Notes under the pieces: generated by a model
Databases searched by the model: none
What the model saw: the letters and a program-made list of their open reading frames with translations, nothing else
What the model was told of the DNA's origin: nothing
Assembly (NCBI GenBank): GCA_000750105.3
Contig: JPHH03000008.1
Location: 620,001 to 684,000 of the forward strand
Direction of reading: 5' to 3'
Length of the DNA stretch: 64,000 nucleotides
Origin: Tolypocladium sp. Sup5 PDA-1
Taxonomy: Eukaryota; Ascomycota; Sordariomycetes; Hypocreales; Ophiocordycipitaceae
Shown here: positions 41,201 to 50,786 of the stretch, in pieces
How positions within the stretch are numbered: position 1 is the first letter of the stretch
Layout of the letters: every line of letters starts with the position of its first letter
Program-made: the position numbers and the translations under genes

Positions 41201-43235
41201 GATTCTTTACATGAACAGCCATCAGGGAGCAGACACGTCGCTTATGATGCAGCCGTTCCCCAGCGCCGACGAAGCGAGATTTCCGGCCGTATACCTGGAG
41301 CAAGAGTTTCTCGAACGAAAGAGCTACCAGGTGCGACAGTCGGACGGTATATTGAGCAAGCTTCATGGGGAGATTCCCGTTGCGCTCCTCTCTCAACTAG
41401 CCTCGTCGCTGCTCCAGCGGCTCGAGGCAGGTGAGGACCCGAGAATGGTGGATTACGGGCAAGTCGTGAGGGTGGTGAAGCTAGCATCGCAGAGCGACCA
41501 CCCGGCTGCCGCGAGCTCGTTTATCCAGCAGTTCATGGTGAAGCTTCCTCGGGAAAGCGCATGGCACCGAGCGTTGTTCAATGGCGGCCTTCTTCGGTCC
41601 CTGCCTCCGCAGCAGGCGCAAGATATCATCCGGGCGTTTGCGAGTGCGCTTTTCGAGACGAAGCAACCGAATGCCCCGTCACCGAGCTCTGCTGCCAGCG
41701 AGCCTGTGGGCGCATCGGTCCCAGTCAAGGTTACAACCGTAAAGATGCTGGCCCAGATACTGAGGGATGCCCCCTTTGTTAGCCCGCGCTTCTCGGCGGG
41801 CATTCTTACGGACATTCTGCGTCACACGAAGCATCTCGACATCCATGTCGTGGCCCTGTCGAGCCTGGTCTCCATGGCAAAGCGCTCAACAGATGCTGGG
41901 CTCAAGTCGGTCGTCTTCGATGCTCTGCGCCAATATGCAGTCCCAAGAGCGTCATCTCTGAATGAGCGGCGGCCAGAAACGGAGGCGGATTGGCAAGCTG
42001 CGGAAGAAGGCGGGCCGCTGCCTGAGGTGTGGCAGCATGGGCGCGATTGGCCTCCCGTGTTCAGTCTGCTGATTCAAGCGAGTTCGCGGTCTCGGACTGG
42101 CGATGAGACCGCTGCCAAGGATGAATTTCTGAAATTGCTATATGAGGCGCTGCGACTATCGGCAGAGGCGAACCAGCGTTGGACATCTCTCTTCATGAAG
42201 AGGAACGGGTTCACTCTGCCTGACGACGAGAGCCTGCCTCCAGTGCCATCGTTTTGCAAGGCTTTAGGGCATGTATCTGAGATCACGGAAGGCGCAACGG
42301 GAGCGCTGTTCGACACCATGAGACGTCTTGTCCTCGTCAATCTCAACCCCGGGCCGGGGCTCGCCGGGATCACTGCTTCAGTCAAGAACAACCATGAGCT
42401 TGCCAACTCCAACGCCGGTAGATACTGGCTGTCTCTTTGGGACAATCGAAAGGGGGCGCTCATGGAGCTGGGGGGCTTTAAGGCTGCTGAGAGCTTCGCC
42501 GCTCAGTCACCCGACGACATGTCCGGCGTCGGCGCCAGTGACAGGCTGGGAGATTTTACTTGGGAGATGGTTGATGTCTTGTTGGCCCAGGCTGATGTCA
42601 AAGCTTTCGACAGATTGGTTGCAGCGCTGGCTGGTGAGATACGTGAGCCATTGTTCTTCCAAGATTCTGGCGGCCGGAGAGGAGCACTCCTGCAGCGCGT
42701 TGTCGACCGGATATATGCGCGGCGGACGCCGCGGTGGCAGGCCGATCAGCGTCGCCGGCCCGTCACCCTCCCCAACACTTTGCACATCAAGCTCGAAATG
42801 GTTAAGCTGCTGCATCCAACGAGCGACAACACGGTCCACGGGACCCTTTCCCCGGAACAAGTCGACCGCATATCCGCCGGAATCGTGAGCCTGATCAACG
42901 ACCTGGCAACAGGCGGCAGCGTCCCCTATCACGACGAGTTCACCAAGTTGAAGCACACCCTGGGTGGGCACTTCCGCCCGTCCGCCGAGCTTGCCGTCCG
43001 CCTCGGGTCTCCCGAGTCGGTTCTGAAGGGCTGCTCTGCACCGAGCCTTGCGGACTGCCTGCGGGTGGACCTCGCGGCGTACATGTTGAAGGAGAAGGAG
43101 AGAATTGAGACGACTAGAGGGTCTTGGGGTGAGGATGTCGCTCGGAGCTTTGCCGAGATGATCGAGATGTGGGAGGGGAGCAGTGTGGAATACATCCGCG
43201 ATGCGGCCAGACAGTTGAAGCCGGGGGACGACTAA
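38286..43235 (+). CDS. Large uncharacterised protein, 1,649 residues
   Basis: This is a single uninterrupted frame with coding-like composition and no domain that I recognise. The start at 38286 sits in a strong context (ACCATGG) and gives MAHGQDPGIVARLRCATLAE; an upstream in-frame ATG at 38250 is possible. The protein is mostly helix-forming with Leu/Ala-rich amphipathic segments throughout and no signal peptide or membrane span. This is compatible with an ARM/HEAT-like solenoid, but I cannot see clear repeats. Two in-frame minisatellites interrupt it: residues about 315-345, rich in Tyr, Arg, Gly, Gln and His (SYRGYRGYRSRG, RHQSYGRHQSHG), and residues about 460-475 (SGRLQWSGRQQW). I have a general impression of similar unnamed large proteins in related fungi but cannot confirm it. 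Function is unknown. Confidence 0.85.
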   Translation: MAHGQDPGIVARLRCATLAEQVAHLRAAIAGPSADKQALTDRLIASVAAGAIAPAIIALWLSVARDPRCTVAALRQPYSAAGRRAAVKRFARDLRNGKTFAEAWTAVGGTSGLVALMATFSVRSVHQLCQRLGKKPAAPGALQARRQAMTDLLAALCPGSGALADERRLEDEYKLLLPACRAETALHWDSKETKQVRQSRHSMRKALSEAHPLEFGQRVLEECLPEDGPAKVGMVQLLPFVERDFMFGLHVLARLCERETLDVDLKPLMADLMICLARRCETRRVNRETSSRLWSLIAQCLQRHKALRDQVDLNHPQRYQSYRGYRGYRSRGRHQSYGRHQSHGLLFFAIRNWARARSSRTPQDDAALAELIGFMPEASAASLPLQKLLRPAPPAARYQLLRLFLQHAQGYCCDIGAADSTDGAPQGFELGVEALLLPPHEALGLLERLLISYQPSIVPPESSGRLQWSGRQQWSILNVTQRPDEYFTDPQILRALLLRHADQSKLIFPADSAAVLEHLKSEQLSQRKKQAEQGRSPEDRAFSAQSALCLSIAIGDIDLYAKTLLWARRFTEDPLAVKQIFQGCCVLTEEGIDLLCVLPARFSKYTNYIKPSKEEVEKANKVLLLFLESATLALREPSFHLPDWSEVFELAGIVVRKRLERVDAVQDHHNLSDAEVFETIWKPTMDMLVEAETMMLHPGHKKLHRRRQEGQVSGGDLGRIKPPTMKFLDTLAEARDALWAKHRVQENPSVMTLKWPWPRGLPVQSLLQFQAESPVSLPYIESRAKAVVFGAPEAFLAPFEEDMGTKEAIGEFIDSWGTALKIYIRGATGDGRAERIRLAWTHATESLSQGRMSSEEARRFWKPFFTADGVGDHEIEADGQRTALANPTLPVAEDPSQPVEWNPDSVFATLPASTEDTKLTQTYLDVLLQSGYDTFQRFSTIPGVGPSDFWSLADGKRRDLSAGTVDAFITAAILYMNSHQGADTSLMMQPFPSADEARFPAVYLEQEFLERKSYQVRQSDGILSKLHGEIPVALLSQLASSLLQRLEAGEDPRMVDYGQVVRVVKLASQSDHPAAASSFIQQFMVKLPRESAWHRALFNGGLLRSLPPQQAQDIIRAFASALFETKQPNAPSPSSAASEPVGASVPVKVTTVKMLAQILRDAPFVSPRFSAGILTDILRHTKHLDIHVVALSSLVSMAKRSTDAGLKSVVFDALRQYAVPRASSLNERRPETEADWQAAEEGGPLPEVWQHGRDWPPVFSLLIQASSRSRTGDETAAKDEFLKLLYEALRLSAEANQRWTSLFMKRNGFTLPDDESLPPVPSFCKALGHVSEITEGATGALFDTMRRLVLVNLNPGPGLAGITASVKNNHELANSNAGRYWLSLWDNRKGALMELGGFKAAESFAAQSPDDMSGVGASDRLGDFTWEMVDVLLAQADVKAFDRLVAALAGEIREPLFFQDSGGRRGALLQRVVDRIYARRTPRWQADQRRRPVTLPNTLHIKLEMVKLLHPTSDNTVHGTLSPEQVDRISAGIVSLINDLATGGSVPYHDEFTKLKHTLGGHFRPSAELAVRLGSPESVLKGCSAPSLADCLRVDLAAYMLKEKERIETTRGSWGEDVARSFAEMIEMWEGSSVEYIRDAARQLKPGDD
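39225..39320 (+). repeat. In-frame minisatellite in the large orphan gene
   Basis: Copies of an 18-bp unit of the form GGGCGACA(C/T)CAGTCC(T/C)AC, preceded by ACAGGGGATACAGGGGATAT, keep the reading frame. They encode Tyr/Arg/Gly then Arg-His-Gln-Ser-Tyr/His-Gly repeats. The units are nearly identical, suggesting recent expansion by slippage. Confidence 0.7.
39671..39706 (+). repeat. Two-copy 18-bp in-frame repeat
   Basis: GTCAGGTCGACTGCAATG is followed directly by GTCAGGTCGGCAGCAATG (16 of 18 bases identical). They encode SGRLQW and SGRQQW inside the large orphan protein. Confidence 0.7.
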
Positions 43236-43827
43236 CATCTCGGGGTAGTGTACGGAATACAGGTTGGCAAAGGAAGCCAGGGAATAATATTCACCATTCT
43301 CATGCATCCTGCCATAAACGAAGGCTATATCATCTCAATCTCCCCTTTCATCATCTCAGCTTTGGTATTTACATACTCCTTCCCGGGCGTCTTCTCTTGG
43401 GTCTGGTGGCGGCGCTACCGGCGACCTCATGACCTGCATGGGTGTGAGGAAATTTAAACAGAATACGAAGTAGGCAGTCATTGTAGGAACCAGACTGATG
43501 CCATGTTGGTTTCATGATGATGAAAACCCAATACGATGACGGCAAGAGTTCGGAGAGGTAGGGGGCTCTCTGCTGTAAGTAGGCTCCGTCGTCTTTCATA
43601 TTTACGGCATGTGCGTCTGCATATCGACATGCAGAGTCCGCTGGGACAGTACCACTTCCACATGTCGATGCGGTTGATATGAACACGACCCTTGGGGTAT
43701 CACTGCATATGCTCCTTGTCCGCGTAACGGCTCCTCCAAGCGCTGTATCTGTGTTCTTGAGCGTCGTGATGGTGTCCTGCCATTGAGTCCTATTCGAGGA
43801 GACAGCACTATCCGTTCATCTCTACCT
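43236..43827. other. Intergenic between convergent genes
   Basis: This 590-bp gap is shared by the 3' ends of the large orphan gene (+) and the methyltransferase gene (-). I see no gene in it. Confidence 0.5.
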
Positions 43828-45612
43828 TCACGCATCGTCCCGCTTCACACCCACAACCACCAGGTTCCTCGGGCTCTCCTTGTAGTCAAACACCGTCTCC
43901 ACCCACGCATGCCTCACCACATCCCCGTGCTCCCGGAGGAACACCCACCGGTCCGCCACGATGAGCGACTCCACGACCGTCGCGCTAAACGCCATGAGAG
44001 TCCAGATAACGCACAGCTCCCGCCGGCGCGACAGGTACGCCGCCTCGTAGGCGTCGATCTCGTCGTCCGTGATGCCGGCCATCTTGTCGCGCATGACGTC
44101 CGCGTACCGCTTGTAGTCGGCGCTCGTGGTGAGCTTCTCGACGGCGCCGCGGACGTACGCCCGGAGGGACGTGTAGCAGTGCTTGCGCATGCTTCCGATG
44201 GTGACAGGGTTGGTGCTCACGTCGAACGGCCCTCTGGGCCTGGCTTCTTCTCCTTCCGCGGGGGACGGGTGGTGCCAGATGCGGCCGACGACGCCGCGGT
44301 CGAGGAACATCTTTTGCAGCACGGCGCGGAAGAAGTGCCGCGTGAAGAAGCCCTCGCTATCTTCCCGGGACCAGTTCTGCGGCGCCTGGCAGGCCATCAT
44401 CCGGGCCGTGATGTTGAGGCGGATGCCGTCGCCCGCGTGCGTCGAGAAGCGGTTGCTCATCGGGAAGCCCTGCGGGTCGTGCTTGTCGGACTCGCGGACG
44501 ACCCGCCCGTTGAGGGCCTGCAGCGTTGGCCGGAGGTAGGCGTGCTTGTAGGTCGGCGGCCCGAGTTTCTCGGTCATGAGGTTGTAGCAGCAGCCCACGA
44601 TGGCGATGGCTCGTATGTCCGGGTTGAGGATGAGCGACCGGATGCCGAAATGGGAGAGGTTGCCGCACGAGTGTATCGAAATGGCCATGAGTTTGAGTCT
44701 CCGCTGGCGTTCCTCTCCTGCGCCTCCGTGGTCGATCTTTGAAATGACATCGCCGAGCTCGCCGCTGTCCAGCCTGCCCGACACGTACTGGACGTGCCCT
44801 TTGCCGTCCTCGACGGCGTACTTGGATTCCAGCTCATCTATGGGGCGGAAATCAAACGCTTCGGCCCCGGCAACCTGCTTAATGGCACTCGCCAAAGCCT
44901 CAGCGTCACCCTCCTTGTCCGGGCCGCGAACCTCGAGGACCTTGTTCCACAGCTTCTTGTTGCGCATGACCTTTTCCTTCACCGCCAGCCCGGACAGCCT
45001 GTCGAGGCCCCTCGCTGCCGCGACGTTGTTCTCTCTGCCCTCTACGGCCACGACGCGCCGGTTGTAGGGCTCGCTGGCAAGCGCCCTGCCGAGGTAGTTT
45101 TGCCCGCTGCCAAAGTCCACAAAGTGGGAAACGCCGTCTCCGCGGGAATCGGCCATGTCGTCTGATAGGCGCGTCACGTAGTCGGCAAAGCTGCGGACTT
45201 CGTGTATCTTCTTGGGCTTCATGCCCACGGCGACGGACCGCGGGAGGACGGGCAGTTTCTGCTCGGGAGGATGGAACTCGCGCCTCAGTGATAGGTCCCG
45301 TATGGATCTGATGTACTGCAGCAGGCTCGCCGGCGGTCCCTGGCCTTCTTCAAAGTTGAGGTTGTCCAAGTCATCTCTCATCAAGAGATCGAGCAGCCTC
45401 ATTATGTCGCACGAGAGCAAGAAGGCGTGCCATTCTTCCGGCAGGGCAGCGTGGAAGAGTCCTGGCTCAGTCGTGAAGAAGTCGAGGATGTGGACTCCGC
45501 CGCAGAGGATCTGGAATATTTCCGTCGTCCGCACGAATTCCAACAACGTCTGGACATATTCCTCGGGAGATGAGAAGTCGCCTCTGTACGGCAGCGGCGA
45601 CTCGGGTATCAT
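43828..45612 (-). CDS. METTL25/RRNAD1-type methyltransferase-like protein
   Basis: This is a single-exon protein of 594 residues belonging to the methyltransferase-like 25 family (methyltransferase domain of the METTL25/RRNAD1 type). S-adenosylmethionine motif I is HFVDFGSGQNYLGRALASEP at about residue 165, followed by RVVAVEGRENN at the acidic end of beta-2. Family signatures IHSCGNLSHFGIRSLI and IAIVGCCYNLMTEK follow, then a C-terminal helical region ending LVVVGVKRDDA. The human and yeast relatives are poorly understood; an RNA or protein substrate is plausible but not shown. The N-terminus begins with a conserved-looking helical region (YVQTLLEFVRTTEIFQILCG), which supports the start at 45612. 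It is divergent from tlg1 with about 820 bp between starts. Confidence 0.9.
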   Translation of the reverse strand: MIPESPLPYRGDFSSPEEYVQTLLEFVRTTEIFQILCGGVHILDFFTTEPGLFHAALPEEWHAFLLSCDIMRLLDLLMRDDLDNLNFEEGQGPPASLLQYIRSIRDLSLRREFHPPEQKLPVLPRSVAVGMKPKKIHEVRSFADYVTRLSDDMADSRGDGVSHFVDFGSGQNYLGRALASEPYNRRVVAVEGRENNVAAARGLDRLSGLAVKEKVMRNKKLWNKVLEVRGPDKEGDAEALASAIKQVAGAEAFDFRPIDELESKYAVEDGKGHVQYVSGRLDSGELGDVISKIDHGGAGEERQRRLKLMAISIHSCGNLSHFGIRSLILNPDIRAIAIVGCCYNLMTEKLGPPTYKHAYLRPTLQALNGRVVRESDKHDPQGFPMSNRFSTHAGDGIRLNITARMMACQAPQNWSREDSEGFFTRHFFRAVLQKMFLDRGVVGRIWHHPSPAEGEEARPRGPFDVSTNPVTIGSMRKHCYTSLRAYVRGAVEKLTTSADYKRYADVMRDKMAGITDDEIDAYEAAYLSRRRELCVIWTLMAFSATVVESLIVADRWVFLREHGDVVRHAWVETVFDYKESPRNLVVVGVKRDDA

Positions 45613-46434
45613 CGCTGCTCGGGCTCCTCTCGAGTCGTGAGAATGTGCTACCCTAGACTGATGAGGGGCGCCTTTGAAGCTCTTGCGGCGCAGTACTGGT
45701 GATGTCTACTGTAATCTCAATTTCCGAAAGGGGTGGAGGCACGGCTCTCTCGATTGGCTTTGTGTTGGTCGGGATCTTAACTTGCGGCGCCTGATGTGGA
45801 AAGATGAAAGGTTTTGAGGCTAAAATTTCTGACTGCAGTGGTGGTTGGTGATGAGCCGCTATTCTTCCACCACAACCAAGAAGGTCAAAAAAGGAGGCCG
45901 TCAACAGCACCACAAGATGAAAGTTGCAGAGCGTAGACCTTTAACGAAAACTTATTCAAAGTCAAAAATTGTTTCTCAATATAAGATCGAGGCTGCAGTC
46001 TCGTCCTTCCTCCTCTTTTAGGGTCCCAGTCAGTCCGATCTGGGTTTGCTGATGCTTCTAGCTCGAGAAAGACGTTTCTTCTGAGGCCGAAGTAAGTATG
46101 TTCCATGGAGAATAGCAGTGTTAAGTGGCGAATATGAATATATCTCCCCGGGACGATATCATGTCCTCATTCTTCCAACACGTTGTTGCCCTTTGTACGA
46201 GTAGCTGGTTGTCGAGCAGCTGCTGAGGCTGTAAGTTGATTGGCTTGCGCCGCTTCCGCCCTGGGTTAGAGACAGCTACAGGGGTTCGCTGCAACGTCAT
46301 CCTCGACATCTCGAACGCAAGGCAACCCAGCTTCGTCAACCTTCCACCCCGACCATCACCACCATCACCACCTGTCCTCGGCTGCGACCTTTGCCGCGCA
46401 AGCCCATGCATCGCAGGCCGCTGGCGCCGACAGG
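45613..46434. other. Divergent promoter region, METTL25-like gene / tlg1
   Basis: This 822-bp region separates two divergently transcribed genes. Its short open frames have no recognisable product. Nothing else stands out. Confidence 0.45.
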
Positions 46435-47234
46435 ATGATGTCCTCCACAAACGAGGAGGACCCGTTCCTCCAGGTCCAACAGTAAGCAGCCCTCCACCAA
46501 GCTCGTCGCGACGCAGCAGAATTGAAGCTCACCACGCCGCGCGCAGAGATGTCCTCACCCAGCTCTCCTCGACCCGCCCCCTCTTCGCGTCCTACCTCCG
46601 CATTCGCTCGCTCTCCACCAACGCCTCCTCCCCCGAACTCGCCTCCGCGCGGTCCGACCTCGAGTCCGCGCTGGGCTCCCTCGCCGAGGACCTCGCCGAC
46701 CTCGTCGCCTCGGTGCAGGCCGTCGAGTCCAACCCCGCCCAGTACGGCCTCTCCACCGACGAGGTCGCCCGCCGCGGCCGCCTCGTCCAGGAGGTCGGCG
46801 GCGAGATCGAGGACATGCGCGAGGAGCTCAACAAGAAGATCGACAACGCACGCACCTCTGGCGGCGACCTGCCCGACCCGAGCTCGTTTGCCATTGCCGA
46901 CGGTGATGCCGACGGCGGCGACGGGTACGCCGAGTTCGAGCAGCAGCAGCAGGTCGAGATGATGCGCGAGCAGGACCAGCACCTCGACGGCGTCTTCCAG
47001 ACGGTCGGCAACCTGCGCCGCCAGGCCGACGACATGGGCCGCGAGCTGGAGGAGCAGCACGAGATGCTCGAGCTGGTCGACGAGGCCACCGACCGCGTCG
47101 GCAGCCGGCTGCAGAGCGGCATACAGAAGCTGCAGCACGTGATGCGCCAGAACGAGGACCGGTGGAGCAGCTGCTGCATCGGCGTCCTCATTTTTGTGCT
47201 GATCCTGCTGCTGATCCTGCTGTTGATATTATAG
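46435..47234 (+). CDS. tlg1: t-SNARE Tlg1 (syntaxin-6/10-type Qc SNARE)
   Basis: Tlg1 is a tail-anchored Qc-SNARE for fusion at the trans-Golgi network and early endosome. Two exons, 46435-46481 and 46547-47234, give 244 residues. The 65-nt intron (GTAAGC ... GCGCAG) joins EDPFLQVQ to QDVLTQL. Residues about 5-105 form the syntaxin-6 N-terminal helical bundle, with SDLESALGSLAEDLADLV. Residues about 165-225 are the SNARE motif, with the ionic zero-layer glutamine in RELEEQHEMLELV. The final 20 residues (CCIGVLIFVLILLLILLLIL) are the membrane anchor, with no luminal tail. An ATG pair occurs at the start (46435 and 46438); either gives nearly the same protein. An unspliced frame reading through from 46236 is not the real start. 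Confidence 0.92.
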
Positions 47235-47534
47235 GATGCTTCATGTCTTATTGGGTTCCGGAGCCGTTGAGCGGGTTTGCAGGGGATCGGAGTTATTGGT
47301 GGGATACACGCCGTCAACTGCGGCTTCATTGCATATTGTATTTTTTCTCTGGTATACAGTAGAGTAGAGGACATTTGGTATTGCCTCAAGACAGACTCTG
47401 TCTACAGTTCCGCCAACGCCACAGCTATGCAGTCCAGCCGATGCTCTTCATCAGCCGCATGGCCCCCCAAACGCCGATACCCCCTGGCTGTGATCTATAG
47501 CCACTTCGTCTCTCGCTTCCCATGATCCAACTCC

Positions 47535-49208
47535 CTAAGCCAAAACCAATCCACCCTCGGTCCGCAGAACCTCGGCCAATGCAACCAAGGTCCCTGCTGC
47601 AGAGGCGTTTTGCGGCGCCTTCTTTGGAAAATCGACCAGCGCGAGTCGTAGAGCAGCTACGGCCGCATTCCCGTAGAAGTTGAGGAACCGCTGCTCGTGC
47701 CCGTCGATCATGGACCGCAGCACAACGTATTGAGTGTTTGATGTCTCGTTCGCGGGCGAGTTGACGATGCCCGCAAACGCCCTCCAGTAATGGGTTGGCG
47801 GGTACGGGTTGACCTTGGAAGTCTTGCTAAAGTCCCGCAGCGAAACAGAAGCGAAACCAGCGCCGAGACCAGCCATCCGGTCGTTGTGGCTCTGCTCCGT
47901 GATCCAGGCAGGCCCATCCTTTCGCCATCCGATGGCGTGTCTACCCCTCTCGGTCCTGTCGTTGCCCCTGAATCCAAACAGAACCGGGCAGACCACCCGG
48001 AACTTTGCCAGGAGGATATCAATCAGAGACTGCCCCCGCCACTGAAAGTCCGGGTGCGAGAACACTTGCGCTGTGAAGACCCCAATAGGATCCGCAGCTT
48101 TCGGGTTCGCCCCGGCCTCGTTGATAAACTGGCTTATTATGCCCTTGGCGCAGATGTTCATGAGGTAGATGAACAGGGCTGGCAGAGCCGCATCGTTGTC
48201 AGTTGCGCCTTCGGCTGGTTGACGAGGCTCTGCCACGAAACGACTGGCGGCGACAAGGGGGCTGGGAACCTGACCTTCTAAGGATTCCCTCAGGATCGAC
48301 ATGATCTTGTTTGTCTGCATAATGTTAGCAACTGATTGGAGCGCGGCGCAAAAAGGAATCCACGGGAATCTTACAGGTTGTACGTTTGCGCCCTTGCCAC
48401 CAGTGAGCTGGCCGATGGAGACACGGATCTCTCTCCTGAATGTTCCTATCTTCCCCTTTAATGGGGATCCTGGAACCTTTGACTGAGCCATCAGGTCTTT
48501 TCGCAGCGTCTTCAGCTCTTGGTGTATTTGTACATATCGGTCGACTGTGGGTTTTGCGGGAGGCGGTCGCGCTTGGGGTCGCGTTTGAGCTGTAGGTGGT
48601 TGCAGAGGTGTTGCTTTGGGTTGAGGTGCCGCGACAATGGGTTTAGGAGCGCCGACTTGCTGTGAGGCGGGTTGCTGTTGAGCAGCCGCCGCAAATGGGC
48701 TGCTTGCTGCGGGCTTGCCCTGGCCAGTGAAAAGTCCATTCTGCTGAGGAGCCGCACTGGGCGGTTGCGATCTGAGTTGCGAGCGTGTCGTACCCGCCTC
48801 TACGGACTTCATCACCTCCGGAGAGGGCTGTGCCGCAGGTCTTTGACTAGCAGGCTGCTCGACTGCTTTCGGTGGTTCGGGCGCGGGCGGCGGTTTCGGT
48901 TTCGGTATCGTCTTCGCCTTTAGCTCTTGAAGCCTCGTCTCTTCCGCGGCAATTTCAGCTTCTGCCCGCAACCTCTCCTGCTCCCTGCGCCCCTGATCCA
49001 AGATGCGCTGGTGCTCCTCCTTCAGCTCGTGCATCTCGTACACGCGGATGGCAGCCTCCCGCACCCGCTCGTGCTCTGCCTGCGCCGCGAGGAGCGCATC
49101 TCGGTGACTCAGTTCGGTATTCCGGTCGTCAAAGAGGAAGCTGGACCGTGGTCCTCGGTCAGGGCTCGAGAGCAATTGACTCCTCCTCAAGGGTGAGGAG
49201 CGCGTCAT
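47535..49208 (-). CDS. gle1: Nuclear mRNA-export factor Gle1
   Basis: Gle1 sits on the cytoplasmic face of the nuclear pore and, with inositol hexakisphosphate, activates the DEAD-box ATPase Dbp5 to release exported mRNPs. The unspliced frame is open throughout, but a 60-nt intron at 48315-48374 (donor GTAAGA, branch TTGCTAACA, acceptor TATGCAG) fits much better. It removes 20 residues and joins the conserved GQLTGGKGANVQP to TNKIMSILRESLEG. Exons 49208-48375 and 48314-47535 then give 537 residues. Residues about 40-105 form a coiled coil rich in Glu, Arg and Gln. A Pro/Ala/Gln-rich linker follows, then the C-terminal HEAT-like Gle1 domain from about residue 225. Because the intron is a multiple of three and has no stop, its retention would still yield protein. 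Confidence 0.92.
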   Translation of the reverse strand: MTRSSPLRRSQLLSSPDRGPRSSFLFDDRNTELSHRDALLAAQAEHERVREAAIRVYEMHELKEEHQRILDQGRREQERLRAEAEIAAEETRLQELKAKTIPKPKPPPAPEPPKAVEQPASQRPAAQPSPEVMKSVEAGTTRSQLRSQPPSAAPQQNGLFTGQGKPAASSPFAAAAQQQPASQQVGAPKPIVAAPQPKATPLQPPTAQTRPQARPPPAKPTVDRYVQIHQELKTLRKDLMAQSKVPGSPLKGKIGTFRREIRVSIGQLTGGKGANVQPVRFPWIPFCAALQSVANIMQTNKIMSILRESLEGQVPSPLVAASRFVAEPRQPAEGATDNDAALPALFIYLMNICAKGIISQFINEAGANPKAADPIGVFTAQVFSHPDFQWRGQSLIDILLAKFRVVCPVLFGFRGNDRTERGRHAIGWRKDGPAWITEQSHNDRMAGLGAGFASVSLRDFSKTSKVNPYPPTHYWRAFAGIVNSPANETSNTQYVVLRSMIDGHEQRFLNFYGNAAVAALRLALVDFPKKAPQNASAAGTLVALAEVLRTEGGLVLA

Positions 49209-50252
49209 GTTGTGTAAAGGCCGGCAAGGTTGGGCGAGCGCGCTATCGTGGTGGCATTTGCAGATTCTTCACGCTACGCGAGGTTGAAAGAATCAATCAA
49301 TGGGGGCAGTCGGAAAGAAGAGGGAAAGGTAGCCGAAGAGAGTTGCCGACCCCTGTTGAAGCGGCCTCGTGGCTGGCTCTGGGTTGGTGAATGTGCTCGA
49401 GATCTTTTTCGAAGCTTGGAAGATGCGATGGACGTACCGAAATTGGGCGTGGGACAGGATCGGTACCGCTAAAATAAAGTCCCGACGGAGAACCAGTCGC
49501 TGCAGCTCATGCCCCCACGCCGCCTAACTCCGTATGTACACCATCCTTTGCTTCATGAATGTAGTCCGTACAAAGTACAGGTCTTGTGCACCAAACGAAT
49601 GCGCTGGAATCCATCGGCAATGATGTCAAGCGTGATGGATGTTGCTGGCTCTGGGCGCCCATTGGCGTTGCGCTGTTACGTGGAACCACGGAGACTGGCC
49701 GTTGTCAAGCGAAATGAGCCGTGAATAACGAGTTATACGCGACTGCGCCGTTGGCCCCTGTTGAAACAGGCGAAACAGCGGCTATGACAGACCGAAAGCC
49801 AAAAACCAAGTGTTTGTTCCCATGGGTCATGTTCACGCCGCGAGCGGAGCAAGGGAGGAAACAAAGTTGGCGAGTTTGTCTGTCGACGTACGAGCTGACG
49901 ACGCAACCGCCTCTGCTCGTACTCCGTGCCAACCGGCGACAGGAGCAAGCTTTCTGTCGCGTCTCGTCCGTACGGACTAGATATTTGCGTCGACGTCACC
50001 ATAAGACGTCAATATTGATTGTACATGAACGGACCTATAATGACACTGCCGCTCTTCTTCTGGTCGACCCCATGGACAATCCCAGGGGCTGGGGAAATTG
50101 ACAGATATCACCCGGACATGGTGCAATGGACGTCCAGACTCCAGAGCCCTCTGCGTCACATCGCATTCGTCTGTGATCCACCACCAGAGCGCCCTGAAGG
50201 TGGAGCTGGGAACATTTGTCATAGTCCCGTCTCCTTGGAACCGCACGTCGCA
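49209..50252. other. Intergenic upstream of gle1
   Basis: This is the promoter and leader region of gle1 followed by sequence with only short, unconvincing open frames. I recognise nothing else in it. Confidence 0.4.
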
Positions 50253-50705
50253 CTAAGGGATTGTGTCTTTGAAGAGTGACAGAAGTACGGGTTCAGATTC
50301 AGTAAGCCGAAGGGCATCTCCAGGCAAGAGTTCGGCCTCATCCCCAGCACTTCTTCGAACGTCTAAGCCGTCTCCCCAGACCTGCACAACAATAAGGTCG
50401 GTAGGTCCTGGGACAAGCAGAGGGGTCATAGGACATCCGCGTATTCGGATGGCGAAGACTTTCTAATGCTTGGTTATCGAGTCACCGAGATGATAGACAT
50501 ATCTCGCTCCATAGGGTTTACGTACCATCCCTGGCAGGATGCTCATCACAGAACATAATAGAAAGCACTGCTCTGCGAGTCCGGTGTCTATGCATACTTC
50601 TGCATCGTCCACGAAGTCAAATTTGGCGGAGACCAAGAATTGCCCAAGGCTTCGAAGGGTATTCTCGGCATCGGGGACCCGGTGCTTCTCCAGATGGGCG
50701 ACCAT
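50253..50705 (-). CDS. Possible small two-exon gene of unknown function
   Basis: The frame opening MVAHLEKHRVPDAEN (ATG at 50705-50703) runs through coding-like sequence ending MSILPGM, then meets donor GTACGT at 50525. A 63-nt intron ending GCATTAG contains the only stop, at its 3' edge, and splices to KVFAIRIRGCPMTPLLVPGP and a frame closing with DTIP and TAG at 50253-50255. Exons 50705-50526 and 50462-50253 give 129 residues. Evidence for coding is the shared frame on both sides of the intron, GT-AG ends and non-biased composition. Against it are the lack of any domain I recognise and the weak branch point. More exons upstream are possible, since the frame is open to 50786 without an ATG. 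It could be the 3' end of a larger or decayed gene. Confidence 0.35.
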
Positions 50706-50786
50706 TGCTGACTGGCGCCCCGAGGTCTTGTTGACCAAAGTGCTTGCGGAACTTGTTGGTTTCGTTGCAGTGCCAGAGCAGACCAC

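Noticed and set aside
46236..47234. 332-residue unspliced reading of the SNARE gene
   Set aside because: The extra N-terminus is untranslated leader plus intron sequence; the 46435 start with a 65-nt intron gives the conserved syntaxin-6 architecture.
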